From Actinomadura nitritigenes (GTDB lineage Bacteria; Actinomycetota; Actinomycetes; Streptosporangiales; Streptosporangiaceae), in contig NZ_JAGEOK010000017.1 in NCBI RefSeq assembly GCF_017573545.1, positions 124,001 to 188,000 on the forward strand: a DNA stretch of 64,000 nucleotides, read 5' to 3'. Below the pieces are notes generated by a model, which searched no databases, was not told where the DNA came from, and saw only the letters and a list, made by a program, of their open reading frames with translations. A program made the translations under genes and the position numbers. Of the stretch, positions 8,231 through 15,836 are shown in pieces; position 1 is the first letter of the stretch, and each line of letters opens with the position of its first letter.

Positions 8231-9753
8231 CGCTCGTCCGGCGATTGCTCGACCAGGCGGCGCGGACACCGGACGGCGTCGCCCTGGTGTCCGGGAACGG
8301 CGCGCAGCTCACGTACGGCGAATTGCGGCGGCAGGTTCTCGCCGTCCGGCACGGGCTCCTTTCCGCGGGCCTCGCGGAAGGCGACGGGGTGCTCTTCTCC
8401 GTCCGCCCGTCACCGGAATCCCTCGTTCTCGCGCTGGGCGTCGTCGCCGCCGGCGGAGTCGTCGTGTTCGCCGACCCCGGGGCCGGGCCGGAAATGTTCA
8501 CGGCGCGCCTCCGGCTGGCGCGACCGCGCTGGTCCGCCGCGGAATCGGTGCTCTATGCGGGCAGCCGGCTGGGAATGGTCCGCGCCTACGCGCGGCGGCG
8601 CGGGCTGCTGCTCCCGAACCTCGGCGAACTGCGGATCCCCGGCGAGGACCCGATACGGCACGTCCACGTCGGCCGCCGCCTCCCGGGAGTGCCGAGAGGC
8701 TCCCTCCCGCTCGCCGACCTGCTGCGCGGCGACGCCCCGGAGCCGGAAAGCGACACCGACCCCGGCGCGCCCGCGGCCGTCATCTTCACCTCGGGGACGA
8801 CCGCGGCACCGCGCGCCGTCGTCCATTCCCAGGCGTCCCTCGCCGCGGCCCTCGGCCTTTTCCGCGACCGCATGCCCCTCGGGCCCGGCGACGTCGTCCA
8901 CACCGACCAGCTGATGCTCGGACTGCCGACGCTGATATCCGGCGCCCGGTGGTCGATGCCGCCGCTGTTCTGCCCGCCCGCCGATTTCGTGCGCCTCATG
9001 CGCGAACGCGGCGCCACGCACACGTTCTGCGTCCCCGTCCATCTCGCCGAGATCCTGGACGCGGCGCCGGAACTGCCGCCGTCGCTCCGGTACGTCCTGC
9101 TCGGCGCCGCACCCGCGCCCGCCGGAATCCTGGAACGCGCGACGAGAGCGACGTCCGCCGAAGTGCTCTCCGTCTACGCGATGACCGAGATCCTGCCGGT
9201 CGCGATCGCGTCGGCCGAAGAGAAACTCGCGCACACCGCGTCCGGCGCCGAAGGCGACCTTCTTGGCGCTCCCCTCCCCGGGGTCGGAGCACGGCTCGCC
9301 GATGACGGAGAACTGGTCCTCTCCGGCCCGAACCTCTGCCGCGGCTATCTCGGCGCGGAACCGTTCGAAGAACTCGCCACAGGCGACCTGGCCCGCCTCG
9401 ACAACGGGCGGATCATCCTGACCGGCCGGAAGAAGGACATGCTCATCCGCGGCAAATTCAACCTCTACCCCGGCCTCTACGAGCCCGCGATCGCCGCGCT
9501 GCCCGGCGTCGACGAGGCCGCGATCGTCGGCGTTCCCGACCCCGCCACCGGAGACGAGGAGGTCGTCCTCGCCGTGACCGGCACCGCCGACCCCGCGCGC
9601 CTCCGCCGCGAGCTCCCCGCCGTCATCGACCACGACGCGCTGCCCGACCGCGTCATCGTCCTCGACGCGCTGCCCCGCTCCGGCCGCACCCGCAAGCTCG
9701 ACCGCGACCGCCTTCGCGACCTCGCGACGCGGCACCGGGGGAGGCCCGGATGA
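8227..9753 (+). CDS. OleC-like AMP-forming ligase / beta-lactone synthetase
   Basis: This is an ANL-superfamily adenylating enzyme (508 aa). The P-loop motif FTSGTTAAPRAVVH (187-200) has Arg in place of the usual Lys. A5 is YAMTEILPVA, A7/A8 reads TGDLARL...TGRKKDML, and a C-terminal Lys sits in RTRKLDR. The A5 motif resembles the ATEALPV stretch I associate with OleC, which adenylates a 2-alkyl-3-hydroxy acid and closes it to a beta-lactone. An ordinary acyl-CoA or acyl-AMP ligase remains possible. The neighbouring condensing enzyme and OleD-like reductase favour the OleC reading. Confidence 0.72.
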   Translation: MTLVRRLLDQAARTPDGVALVSGNGAQLTYGELRRQVLAVRHGLLSAGLAEGDGVLFSVRPSPESLVLALGVVAAGGVVVFADPGAGPEMFTARLRLARPRWSAAESVLYAGSRLGMVRAYARRRGLLLPNLGELRIPGEDPIRHVHVGRRLPGVPRGSLPLADLLRGDAPEPESDTDPGAPAAVIFTSGTTAAPRAVVHSQASLAAALGLFRDRMPLGPGDVVHTDQLMLGLPTLISGARWSMPPLFCPPADFVRLMRERGATHTFCVPVHLAEILDAAPELPPSLRYVLLGAAPAPAGILERATRATSAEVLSVYAMTEILPVAIASAEEKLAHTASGAEGDLLGAPLPGVGARLADDGELVLSGPNLCRGYLGAEPFEELATGDLARLDNGRIILTGRKKDMLIRGKFNLYPGLYEPAIAALPGVDEAAIVGVPDPATGDEEVVLAVTGTADPARLRRELPAVIDHDALPDRVIVLDALPRSGRTRKLDRDRLRDLATRHRGRPG

Positions 9754-10676
9754 GGATCGCGGTCACCGGCGCGTCCGGCTTCGTCGGCGGCGCGGTCTGC
9801 CGCGCCCTGACCTGCCGCGACATCGCCGCCCTCGGGTTCGGCCGGCGGCCGTCCGTTCCGCCCGGCCACCTCGCCGGCGCCGCCTACCGCTCCTGGGACC
9901 TCACCCGCGGGCCGATCCCGCACGCGCCCGCCGTCGACGCCGTCGTCCACTGCGCGGGCAGCGTCACCGACTGGGGACAGCCCGCCGACCTGTTCGCCGC
10001 CAACCTCACCGGCACCCGCAACGCCCTCGCGTCCTTCCCCGGCGCGCGCTTCGTGCACGTCAGCACCGCCAGCGTGTACGACCCGTACCGGCCCAGCGTC
10101 ATGGTCACCGAGGACCAGGCGCCCGTCGGCCGCTACCTCAACGCCTACGGCGCCTCCAAGGCCGCCGCCGAACGGCTCGTGCTCGGGCGCGAGGCGATCG
10201 TCCTGCGCCCGCACGCCGTCTACGGTCCGGGCGACACCACGCTGCTGCCGCGCGTCCTGTCCGCCGTCCGGGGCCCGTTCCTGCCCGCCGTCGGGACGGG
10301 CCGCCAGCGGATCAGCCTGACCTCGATCGCCAACCTCGTCCAGGCGTGCCTGCTCGCCGCGACCGGCCCCGTCGCGTCCGGCGTCTTCAACGTCGCCGAC
10401 GCCGCCCCGGTCGTCATCGACGACGCGTTCCGCGACATCCTCGCCGAACGCGGCGTCGCCGCCCGCCCCGTCTACATACCGGCGGGCCTCGCCCGGCCCC
10501 TCGCCGCCGTCGCCGAGGGCGCGTTCCTGCTGGCCCGCCGCCCTGGACCGCCGCGCCTCACCCGCTACGCCATCAGCCACCTCGCCGTCGAGCGGACGCT
10601 CGACATCACCGCCGCCCGCGACGTCCTCGGCTACGCCCCGCACGCCGCCGCCTTCGCCGGAGCCGCCGCCTGGTGA
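9750..10676 (+). CDS. OleD-like NAD(P)-dependent 3-oxo acid reductase
   Basis: This extended SDR/epimerase-family protein (308 aa) has the Rossmann motif GASGFVGGA and a catalytic Tyr-Lys pair in YGASKAAAE. The stretches DWGQPADLFAANLTGT, VYGPGDTTLLPR and a late Y.ISHLAVERTLDITAARDVLGY follow the pattern of OleD and 3-beta-HSD-like reductases. OleD reduces the 2-alkyl-3-oxo acid made by OleA before OleC acts. It is the last gene of the operon. Its stop codon coincides with the first operator of the following gene, so the end of this transcript lies in that promoter. Confidence 0.75.
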   Translation: MRIAVTGASGFVGGAVCRALTCRDIAALGFGRRPSVPPGHLAGAAYRSWDLTRGPIPHAPAVDAVVHCAGSVTDWGQPADLFAANLTGTRNALASFPGARFVHVSTASVYDPYRPSVMVTEDQAPVGRYLNAYGASKAAAERLVLGREAIVLRPHAVYGPGDTTLLPRVLSAVRGPFLPAVGTGRQRISLTSIANLVQACLLAATGPVASGVFNVADAAPVVIDDAFRDILAERGVAARPVYIPAGLARPLAAVAEGAFLLARRPGPPRLTRYAISHLAVERTLDITAARDVLGYAPHAAAFAGAAAW

Positions 10677-10724
10677 TCGTCAACTGCCGGTTGACGATTC
10701 TGGATCGTCAACCTATGGTTGACG
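10676..10724 (+). promoter_or_regulatory. Leaderless promoter covered by twin GTCAAC-N5-GTTGAC operators
   Basis: Two inverted repeats share the arms GTCAAC/GTTGAC with a 5-nt spacer, at 10676-10698 and 10706-10724, with centres 28 bp apart. Within them lie TTGACG (10691-10696) and TATGGT (10714-10719), separated by exactly 17 bp, and the next ATG starts 6 bp after the -10. The expected transcript therefore begins at or near the start codon. A repressor bound here would cover both promoter elements. Confidence 0.75.
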
Positions 10725-10725
10725 C

Positions 10726-11457
10726 ATGAGCGAACCCGCGCAGACCGGCGTCCAGATCCGGCTGGACGACCTCATCGCCGCCATCAAGAAGGTCCACCCC
10801 GACGCCCTCGAACAGCTCACCAGCGCCGTCGTCGCCGCCGAGCACCTCGGCGAGGTCGCCGACCACCTCATCGGCCACTTCGTCGACCAGGCCCGCCGTT
10901 CCGGCGCGTCCTGGACCGACATCGGCAGGAGCATGGGCGTCAGCAAGCAGGCCGCGCAGAAGCGGTTCGTCCCCAAGGGGCTGACGGGCGACCTCGACCC
11001 GTCCCAGGGGTTCTCCCGCTACACGGTCCGCGCCCGCAACGTCGTCGTCGCCTCGCAGAACGAGGCCCGCGCCGCCGGCAGCCCGGAGATCGGCCTCGCC
11101 CACCTGGTCCTCGGGCTGCTCGCCGACCCCGAGTCGCTCGCGGCCAAGGCCATCACCGCGCAGGACGTGCTGCTCGACACCGTCCGGCAGACCGCCACCG
11201 CCGCGCTGCCCCCGGAGTCTGACCAGCTGCCCGCCCTCATCCCCTTCGACCAGGACGCCACGAAGGTCCTCGAACTGACTTTCCGCGAGGCCCTCCGGCT
11301 CGGCCACAACTACATCGGCACCGAGCACATCCTGCTCGCGCTCCTGGAACACGAGAACGGCACCGGCGTCCTCTCAGAGGCCGGCGTCTCCAAGCCCGCC
11401 GCCGAAGCCCACATCACCGCCGCCCTCTCCGCTCTCCTCGCGGACCGCACGCAGTAG
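10726..11457 (+). CDS. HTH and Clp N-terminal (ClpN) domain protein
   Basis: This 243-residue protein joins an N-terminal helical region with a helix-turn-helix (SWTDIGRSMGVSKQAAQKRF, about 65-84) to two Clp-N repeats. The repeats are RARNVVVASQNEARAAGSPEIGLAHLVLG and the matching FREALRLGHNYIGTEHILLALL, the folds that ClpA/ClpC use to bind substrates and adaptors. It has no AAA+ module, so it cannot unfold proteins itself. It may be an autoregulatory sensor of proteins or of Clp adaptors. The twin operators on its leaderless promoter suit autoregulation through the HTH. A terminator follows 18 bp after the stop. Confidence 0.85.
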   Translation: MSEPAQTGVQIRLDDLIAAIKKVHPDALEQLTSAVVAAEHLGEVADHLIGHFVDQARRSGASWTDIGRSMGVSKQAAQKRFVPKGLTGDLDPSQGFSRYTVRARNVVVASQNEARAAGSPEIGLAHLVLGLLADPESLAAKAITAQDVLLDTVRQTATAALPPESDQLPALIPFDQDATKVLELTFREALRLGHNYIGTEHILLALLEHENGTGVLSEAGVSKPAAEAHITAALSALLADRTQ

Positions 11458-11474
11458 CCGTCCCACCCACCCGA

Positions 11475-11505
11475 AGCCCCCGAGCGCCCTCGCCACTCGG
11501 GGGCT
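11475..11505 (+). terminator. Hairpin terminator after the ClpN gene
   Basis: AGCCCCCGAG and CTCGGGGGCT form a perfect 10-bp stem with an 11-nt loop, starting 18 bp after the stop codon. No U-run follows, which is usual in high-GC actinomycetes. Confidence 0.75.
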
Positions 11506-12009
11506 GCAACCTGTGCGCGGCGCGGGTGGGAGCGAGTGGTCGCCGGTTTGGTTACGCGATCGTCCTGGGTGTTCGCGGAGCGGATGGGGATCGGGGATTT
11601 CTCGGTGCTGGTGTTCGTGGGGCCTGGTCCGGGATTCGCGAGCGGACTGCGTGTTCATAGGGCGGACCAGAAGCAGGGGCGGAGTCAAAGGGCGAGACGA
11701 GGAGCAGCGGCGGATGAGTGTCCGTCCGCGGTTGTGTGTCCGGGAGTGTTCCCGCGGTGGGTTGGGAGTGGTGGTCCCGCGGCGGGTCGGATAAGGCGAT
11801 GGCAGCGGGCTGGTTGGGCGGCGGGCTGATGGGGCGGCGGGCTGATGGGGACAGGGTGAGCGGAGGAGCGGGGCGGGTGGAGGCGCGGGGTGAGTGGAGG
11901 AGCGGGGTGAGCGGTGGGGCGGAAGCTGCGTGGGGCGGGAAGGGCGTGGGAGCTGCAAGAAGTGCGTCGGGGGTGTTCTGTGGGGGGTGTTGTTGTGATT
12001 GGGGTGGAT
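11506..12009. other. Gene-free, strand-asymmetric G-rich region
   Basis: I find no supportable gene here. The + strand is strongly G-rich, with many runs of three to five G and short repeats such as GGCGGGCTGATGGG, twice near 11820-11850, and GGAGCGGGGTGAG, twice near 11880-11915. Open frames on either strand translate to low-complexity Arg/Gly- or Pro-rich peptides without domain character. Confidence 0.6.
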
Positions 12010-12204
12010 GGGTGTTCGGGTGGTGGGGTGGCGCTGGCGTACGGGGCCGCCCCTCCAAAGTCAAGGGCGCCTTCGGCGTCGCTTCGCGATGGACTTCGTC
12101 CACCCTTGACTTTGGAGCCTCTGCGGCCCCTGAGGCAGCGTTAGGGGCAGGCTCCGCCTGCCCCGCCCCGGGTCGCGCCACCCCACCACCCCCTTCCGCA
12201 AGGG
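12010..12204. repeat. 195-bp inverted repeat, left copy
   Basis: This segment is repeated in inverted orientation at 14241-14436 with three differences by my alignment: one indel and two substitutions. It encloses the VOC and HNH genes with its partner. Inside it, CTCCAAAGTCAAGGG (12053-12067) pairs with CCCTTGACTTTGGAG (12103-12117) as a 15-bp stem. The 35 nt between hold smaller TTC(G)-looped hairpins (CGCC-TTCG-GCG and GGAC-TTC-GTCC), so the element can fold as a branched, cloverleaf-like structure in RNA or single-stranded DNA. A GGCAGG...CCTGCC hairpin lies further right. Confidence 0.9.
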
Positions 12205-12265
12205 AGATCGAGCGGCTCTTATCGATGGTCTCGCTCTGTCCGACCTCTCTGGGAGGTTGTGAGGC

Positions 12266-12721
12266 ATGGACGTCACCATGCAACTGGTCATCGACTGCGC
12301 CGAGCCGAAGAGGATGGTGGCCTTCTGGTGCGAGGCTCTTGGATACCTGCCCGAGCCGCCCCCCGATGGTCACACCAGTTGGCGAAACTATTGGACGGCA
12401 TTAGGAGTGCCCGAGGAAGAGTTGCCCGCCGGGGCCGGTGAGGTGCCGGAGTCGATCGTGGATCCAGCGGGACAAGGGCCCCGGGTGTGGTTCCAACGCG
12501 TCCCTGAACCAAAGGTCGTGAAGAACCGGCTGCACCTGGACCTGAAGGTGAGCGGCGGTCGAGCCGTCCCATTGCCCGTTCGTGTTCAGCGGGTCAATGC
12601 CAAGGCGGCACGTCTGACCAGCGCAGGCGCCACGGTGCTGCGGACACTGGGCGGGCCGGACCTGGATCACTATGCCATCGTCCTGCTGGATCCAGAAGGA
12701 AACGAGTTCTGCGTTGCTTGA
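12266..12721 (+). CDS. VOC (glyoxalase-like) family protein
   Basis: This 151-residue protein begins with the beta strand and helix typical of vicinal-oxygen-chelate folds (VTMQLVIDCAEPKRMVAFWCEALGY) and ends with YAIVLLDPEGNEFCVA, the hallmark terminal strand with a metal-ligand Glu. The central stretch KNRLHLDLKV supplies a likely His ligand. The family includes dioxygenases, isomerases and resistance proteins, and the substrate cannot be assigned. A GGGAGG site precedes the ATG. It lies inside the 195-bp inverted-repeat pair, opposed to the HNH gene. Confidence 0.85.
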   Translation: MDVTMQLVIDCAEPKRMVAFWCEALGYLPEPPPDGHTSWRNYWTALGVPEEELPAGAGEVPESIVDPAGQGPRVWFQRVPEPKVVKNRLHLDLKVSGGRAVPLPVRVQRVNAKAARLTSAGATVLRTLGGPDLDHYAIVLLDPEGNEFCVA

Positions 12722-12847
12722 CCTGTAAGAGGTGCCCTGCTGTTGCGGACCGCGGGTGTTGTGATGTGGGCGCGAGGGCATGCCCATCCACCGATCCACC
12801 CCATCTGATTGATGCGGGTGAATCGGTGCAGGAGAGCAGCGCTGCCG

Positions 12848-14155
12848 TTATGCGGCCCAGTCGAGGGCGGGGTTGTCGGGTGGGCCGATGTTGCCCGGTG
12901 GTCCGGCCCCCTTCGTGCCTCGCGCGTCGGCTGGTGGGAGTAGCCGGTAGAGGTATCGCCCGTCGTGATCCTTGGTGATCTGGATCTGGTCGGGGTTGGT
13001 GTGCTTGAACCGGTTGTGCCACCCGCAGGTGAGTGCGAGCTGATCGATGTCGGTCGGCGATCGTCCGAGTGCCCACCCGTGGACATGGTCGACCTCGCAC
13101 AGCGTCCCAGGCACTTCACATCCCCGCACAGCACACGAGGGGTAGAGCGTTTCCAGCACCTGTCGTTGTGCTGCGGAGGCGAACCGTTCCCGATATCCCA
13201 GGTAGAGCGGGGTGTTTCCGCGGCCGAGGAGCAGGGGTGAGACTCCGGCGGCCAGGGCGATGCGTCGGGCTTGGGCGGCGGGGATGGGGGTGCCGTCGGT
13301 GAGGCGGGCCGGGGCGTTGCCTCCGGTCAGGGTCTCCAGGTCGCAGATCACGGTGACCTTGGAAGCCTTGTGACCACCCGACAGCACGCTCGACAGTGCC
13401 GCTGCGGTGCGTTCGGGGAGGTCGCGGCGGTCATCAGGCCCGGCCGGCTTGGCCAGCGGAGCCAGAGTGCCGTCCCAGATCGCGGCGTCCTCAGGGTTCA
13501 GCCACCCTTTGACGTATCGGCCGCCGTCCAGTGAACGGGTGGTGGTGAGCCACGACTTGTCGTAGCCGCGCCGAGAATCCTCGTCGGGGGCGTCTTCGGT
13601 GTCGTCGCGTTCGGCGATGAGGTCGCGGATGCGGCGGCCGAACGCGGCGACCTTCCCGGCGGAGAAGCCCTGGTCGACGAAACCGAGGAGTGTTGTCTCG
13701 GCCTCGGCGCAGTCGTGGTCGTCCAGGCGGGAGACCGAGTCGGCGACCGTGACGGCGTAACCGTAAGACAGCTCCCCGGCTGCGAGCTGCTCGGCCACCT
13801 GCGGGAGCCGGTGCCGCTGCCGGGCGAGAGTGAGGCGCTCCTTCACCCGGTTGTCGCGCATGCCCAGCCGGGACCGCAGCCATGCTTGGGTGGAGGGATA
13901 TCCCCACCGGGCATGCTCCTTGGTCGCGTCGACACGGGCGATGAAACCGGCGAGCGCGCTTTCCTGCATATCGGACGCGGCCACGAGGGCCTCAGTCAGT
14001 TCCAGGCACGCGGCTGCCGATTCCGGGGCTTCGCGTTGGGCGAGTTCAGTGGCGATGGTTGAGAGCGCGTTCACCAGTTCCATGGTGGACGCGGCCTCAA
14101 GCTCGACCGTCACTGATTGCATACGTAAATAGTACCCTGTGTGACCGACATTCAT
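12848..14155 (-). CDS. DUF222 / HNH endonuclease domain protein (13E12-type)
   Basis: The N-terminal two thirds of this 435-residue protein are the helical DUF222 domain (about 20-310). The C-terminal region contains the HNH nuclease core: CAVRGCEVPGTLCEVDHVHGW followed by LALTCGWHNRFKH, with paired Cys residues and the DH/N/H catalytic residues intact. Proteins of this architecture are multicopy in mycobacteria (13E12 repeat family) and other actinomycetes, and their role is unsettled. A second Met at 14122 (MQSVTVELEAAS) is a plausible alternative start, with TACTAT a few bases before it. It lies inside the 195-bp inverted-repeat pair. Confidence 0.88.
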   Translation of the reverse strand: MNVGHTGYYLRMQSVTVELEAASTMELVNALSTIATELAQREAPESAAACLELTEALVAASDMQESALAGFIARVDATKEHARWGYPSTQAWLRSRLGMRDNRVKERLTLARQRHRLPQVAEQLAAGELSYGYAVTVADSVSRLDDHDCAEAETTLLGFVDQGFSAGKVAAFGRRIRDLIAERDDTEDAPDEDSRRGYDKSWLTTTRSLDGGRYVKGWLNPEDAAIWDGTLAPLAKPAGPDDRRDLPERTAAALSSVLSGGHKASKVTVICDLETLTGGNAPARLTDGTPIPAAQARRIALAAGVSPLLLGRGNTPLYLGYRERFASAAQRQVLETLYPSCAVRGCEVPGTLCEVDHVHGWALGRSPTDIDQLALTCGWHNRFKHTNPDQIQITKDHDGRYLYRLLPPADARGTKGAGPPGNIGPPDNPALDWAA

Positions 14156-14240
14156 AGTCGTTCACGGCACATTCCGTCCGGTATTTTTCGGCGGGAAGGC
14201 GGCGGGCCCTTTTGGTGCGCCTTCCTGGAGGGGGCTTGGT

Positions 14241-14436
14241 CCCTTACGGAAGGGGGTGGTGGGGTGGCGCGACCCGGGGCGGGGCAGGCGGAGCCTGCCC
14301 CTTAACGCTGCCTCAGGGGCCGCAGAGGCTCCGAAGTCAAGGGTGGACGAAGTCCATCGCGAAGCGACGCCGAAGGCGCCCTTGACTTTGGAGGGGCGGC
14401 CCCGTACGCCAGCGCCACCCCACCACCCGAACACCC
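14241..14436. repeat. 195-bp inverted repeat, right copy
   Basis: This is the reverse complement of 12010-12204 with three differences, including one extra base. The same 15-bp stem is present with one substitution (AAGTC for AAAGTC on one arm). No obvious target-site duplication is seen outside the pair: the outer flanks are GGTGGAT on the left and TTTCTCT on the right. Confidence 0.9.
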
Positions 14437-14740
14437 TTTCTCTGATAAACGCACCTGCCCGTCTCCATCTCATGGAAGGCTCGAATACTGCTCGCGAGAA
14501 GCCCGTCTGAGTGCCTCAATGAATAATCGCTTGAACGCCTAGATTAAGGACATATCGAACGCCCCATGGCTCGATGCTGATAGATCATCACAACTTCATC
14601 GAATACCTTTAGGTATGGCGCAGGGACGGGGTATGGCACGCGAAGTCAGATCTGGCGAAGCGTCGCTCGGTCAGCCCCGCTCTCTCGACCCGCTCGCGAG
14701 GCCGCGATGAGTTGGGGGCGTGGCGGTGGTCTGACTCTCC
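14437..14740. other. AT-richer gene-free spacer
   Basis: About 200 bp after the right inverted repeat are clearly less GC-rich than the rest of the window (for example around 14515-14625) and carry no credible gene. The base-composition change agrees with inserted or relic DNA next to the repeat pair. The final part leads to the start of the hydrolase-like gene at 14741. Confidence 0.5.
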
Positions 14741-15751
14741 ATGGAGTCCTTCATCAAGGTCAACGGCACGGCCCTGTGCGTGGAGACGTTCGGGGATCCG
14801 GCCGAGGTACCTCTTCTGCTCATCGGCAACACGATGCTCACCTGGCCGGATGAGCTGTGCGAACGCTTGGCGGCGGTACGGCGGTTCGTCGTCCGCTACG
14901 ACCTGCGCGGCACCGGACGATCCGCAGCCGCCGACTCGTCCACAGCCGCCGACTCGTCCACTGGCGCCGACTCGTCCTCTGCCGCCGCATCCACCGTTCG
15001 GTCCTCTGCCGTCCAGCCCGGCGCTGACCCGGCTGACGGCGTTCAGGTGGACGACTCGCGGGTGGAGGGGGCCTCGGGCGGGTCCTCGGCGCTCGGCTAC
15101 ACGTTGCGCGATCTCGTCGCGGACGCGGCCGGGGTGCTGGACGCGCACGGGCTCGCGGCCGCGCATGTCGCCGGTTTCGGGACCGGCGGCTGGGTCGCCC
15201 AGCTCCTCGCCCTCGACCATCCCGGCCGCGTCGCCGGCCTCACGCTGATCGCGACCCGGCCGACCGCGCCGGGGCCGAACGATCCCGACCTGCCCGAGCA
15301 CGCGCCCGAGCTCATGGCGCATTTCATGAACCGGCCCGCGGTCGACTGGAGCGACCGCGGGCAGGTCGTCGAGTTCATGGTCGGGAACGCGCGCCATCTC
15401 GCGGGGGCGGGGTTCGACGAGGCGGAGGCGCGGGCGGGGATCGAGCGGATCCACGACCGTGCCGACGTCGCGTTCCGCGACCCCGGGGAGGCCCTTCGAG
15501 GGGACCTGATGGGGACGGCGTTCGCCGCCATGGACTGCGGGCCGCGCTGGCGGGAGCGGCTCGGCTCCATCACCGCGCCGACCCTGGTGGTGCACGGAGA
15601 GGACGACCCGTTCTTCCCGCTCGGCAACGGCCGGGCCCTGGCCGCCAAGATCCCCGGCGCCGAGCTTCTCGTCCTGCCGGGCGTGGGCAACGAGCTTCCC
15701 CGGCGGACGTGGGACGCGCTCGTCTCGGCGCTCGTCCGCCACACGTCCTGA
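14741..15751 (+). CDS. Alpha/beta-hydrolase-fold protein lacking the catalytic Ser and His
   Basis: This 336-residue protein follows the plan of RdmC/aclacinomycin-methylesterase-like hydrolases: RYDLRGTGRS, a nucleophile elbow, then PTLVVHGEDDPFFP and a terminal GxGHxxP motif. Two catalytic positions are changed. The elbow reads GFGTG, so residue 147 is Gly instead of Ser, and the terminal motif reads GVGNELP, so residue 317 is Asn instead of His; the DNA supports both. A Ser/Ala/Asp-rich insertion (about 62-118) encoded by an 18-bp tandem repeat follows the GTGRS motif. Hydrolase activity is unlikely. It may be a binding protein or a decaying gene. Confidence 0.8.
   Translation: MESFIKVNGTALCVETFGDPAEVPLLLIGNTMLTWPDELCERLAAVRRFVVRYDLRGTGRSAAADSSTAADSSTGADSSSAAASTVRSSAVQPGADPADGVQVDDSRVEGASGGSSALGYTLRDLVADAAGVLDAHGLAAAHVAGFGTGGWVAQLLALDHPGRVAGLTLIATRPTAPGPNDPDLPEHAPELMAHFMNRPAVDWSDRGQVVEFMVGNARHLAGAGFDEAEARAGIERIHDRADVAFRDPGEALRGDLMGTAFAAMDCGPRWRERLGSITAPTLVVHGEDDPFFPLGNGRALAAKIPGAELLVLPGVGNELPRRTWDALVSALVRHTS
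14921..14992 (+). repeat. In-frame 18-bp tandem repeat, four units
   Basis: Units TCCGCAGCCGCCGACTCG, TCCACAGCCGCCGACTCG, TCCACTGGCGCCGACTCG and a weaker TCCTCTGCCGCCGCATCC follow one another and encode repeats of S-x-A/G-A-D-S. The array lies inside the hydrolase-like gene. Confidence 0.85.
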
Positions 15752-15836
15752 CCCGGCGGCGGAATGGCCCGAATCCGGCGGGACATGGCCGGGAACCGGG
15801 TCGTCGGCGGCCGGGTGCGGCGGTGACGCTTGGCCT

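Noticed and set aside
11552..12373. Leftward open frame of 273 codons in the G-rich block
   Set aside because: It runs through the 195-bp repeat and into the VOC gene, and the product is Pro/Thr/His-rich without domains or a ribosome site.
12010..14436. Interpretation as an insertion sequence
   Set aside because: No transposase or DDE motif is encoded between the repeats and no target duplication is visible, so I kept it as an inverted-repeat pair of unknown nature.
14741..15751. Assigning this hydrolase as OleB for the Ole-like operon
   Set aside because: It is 4 kb away, not in the operon, resembles RdmC-type esterases rather than dehalogenase-like OleB, and lacks the nucleophile.
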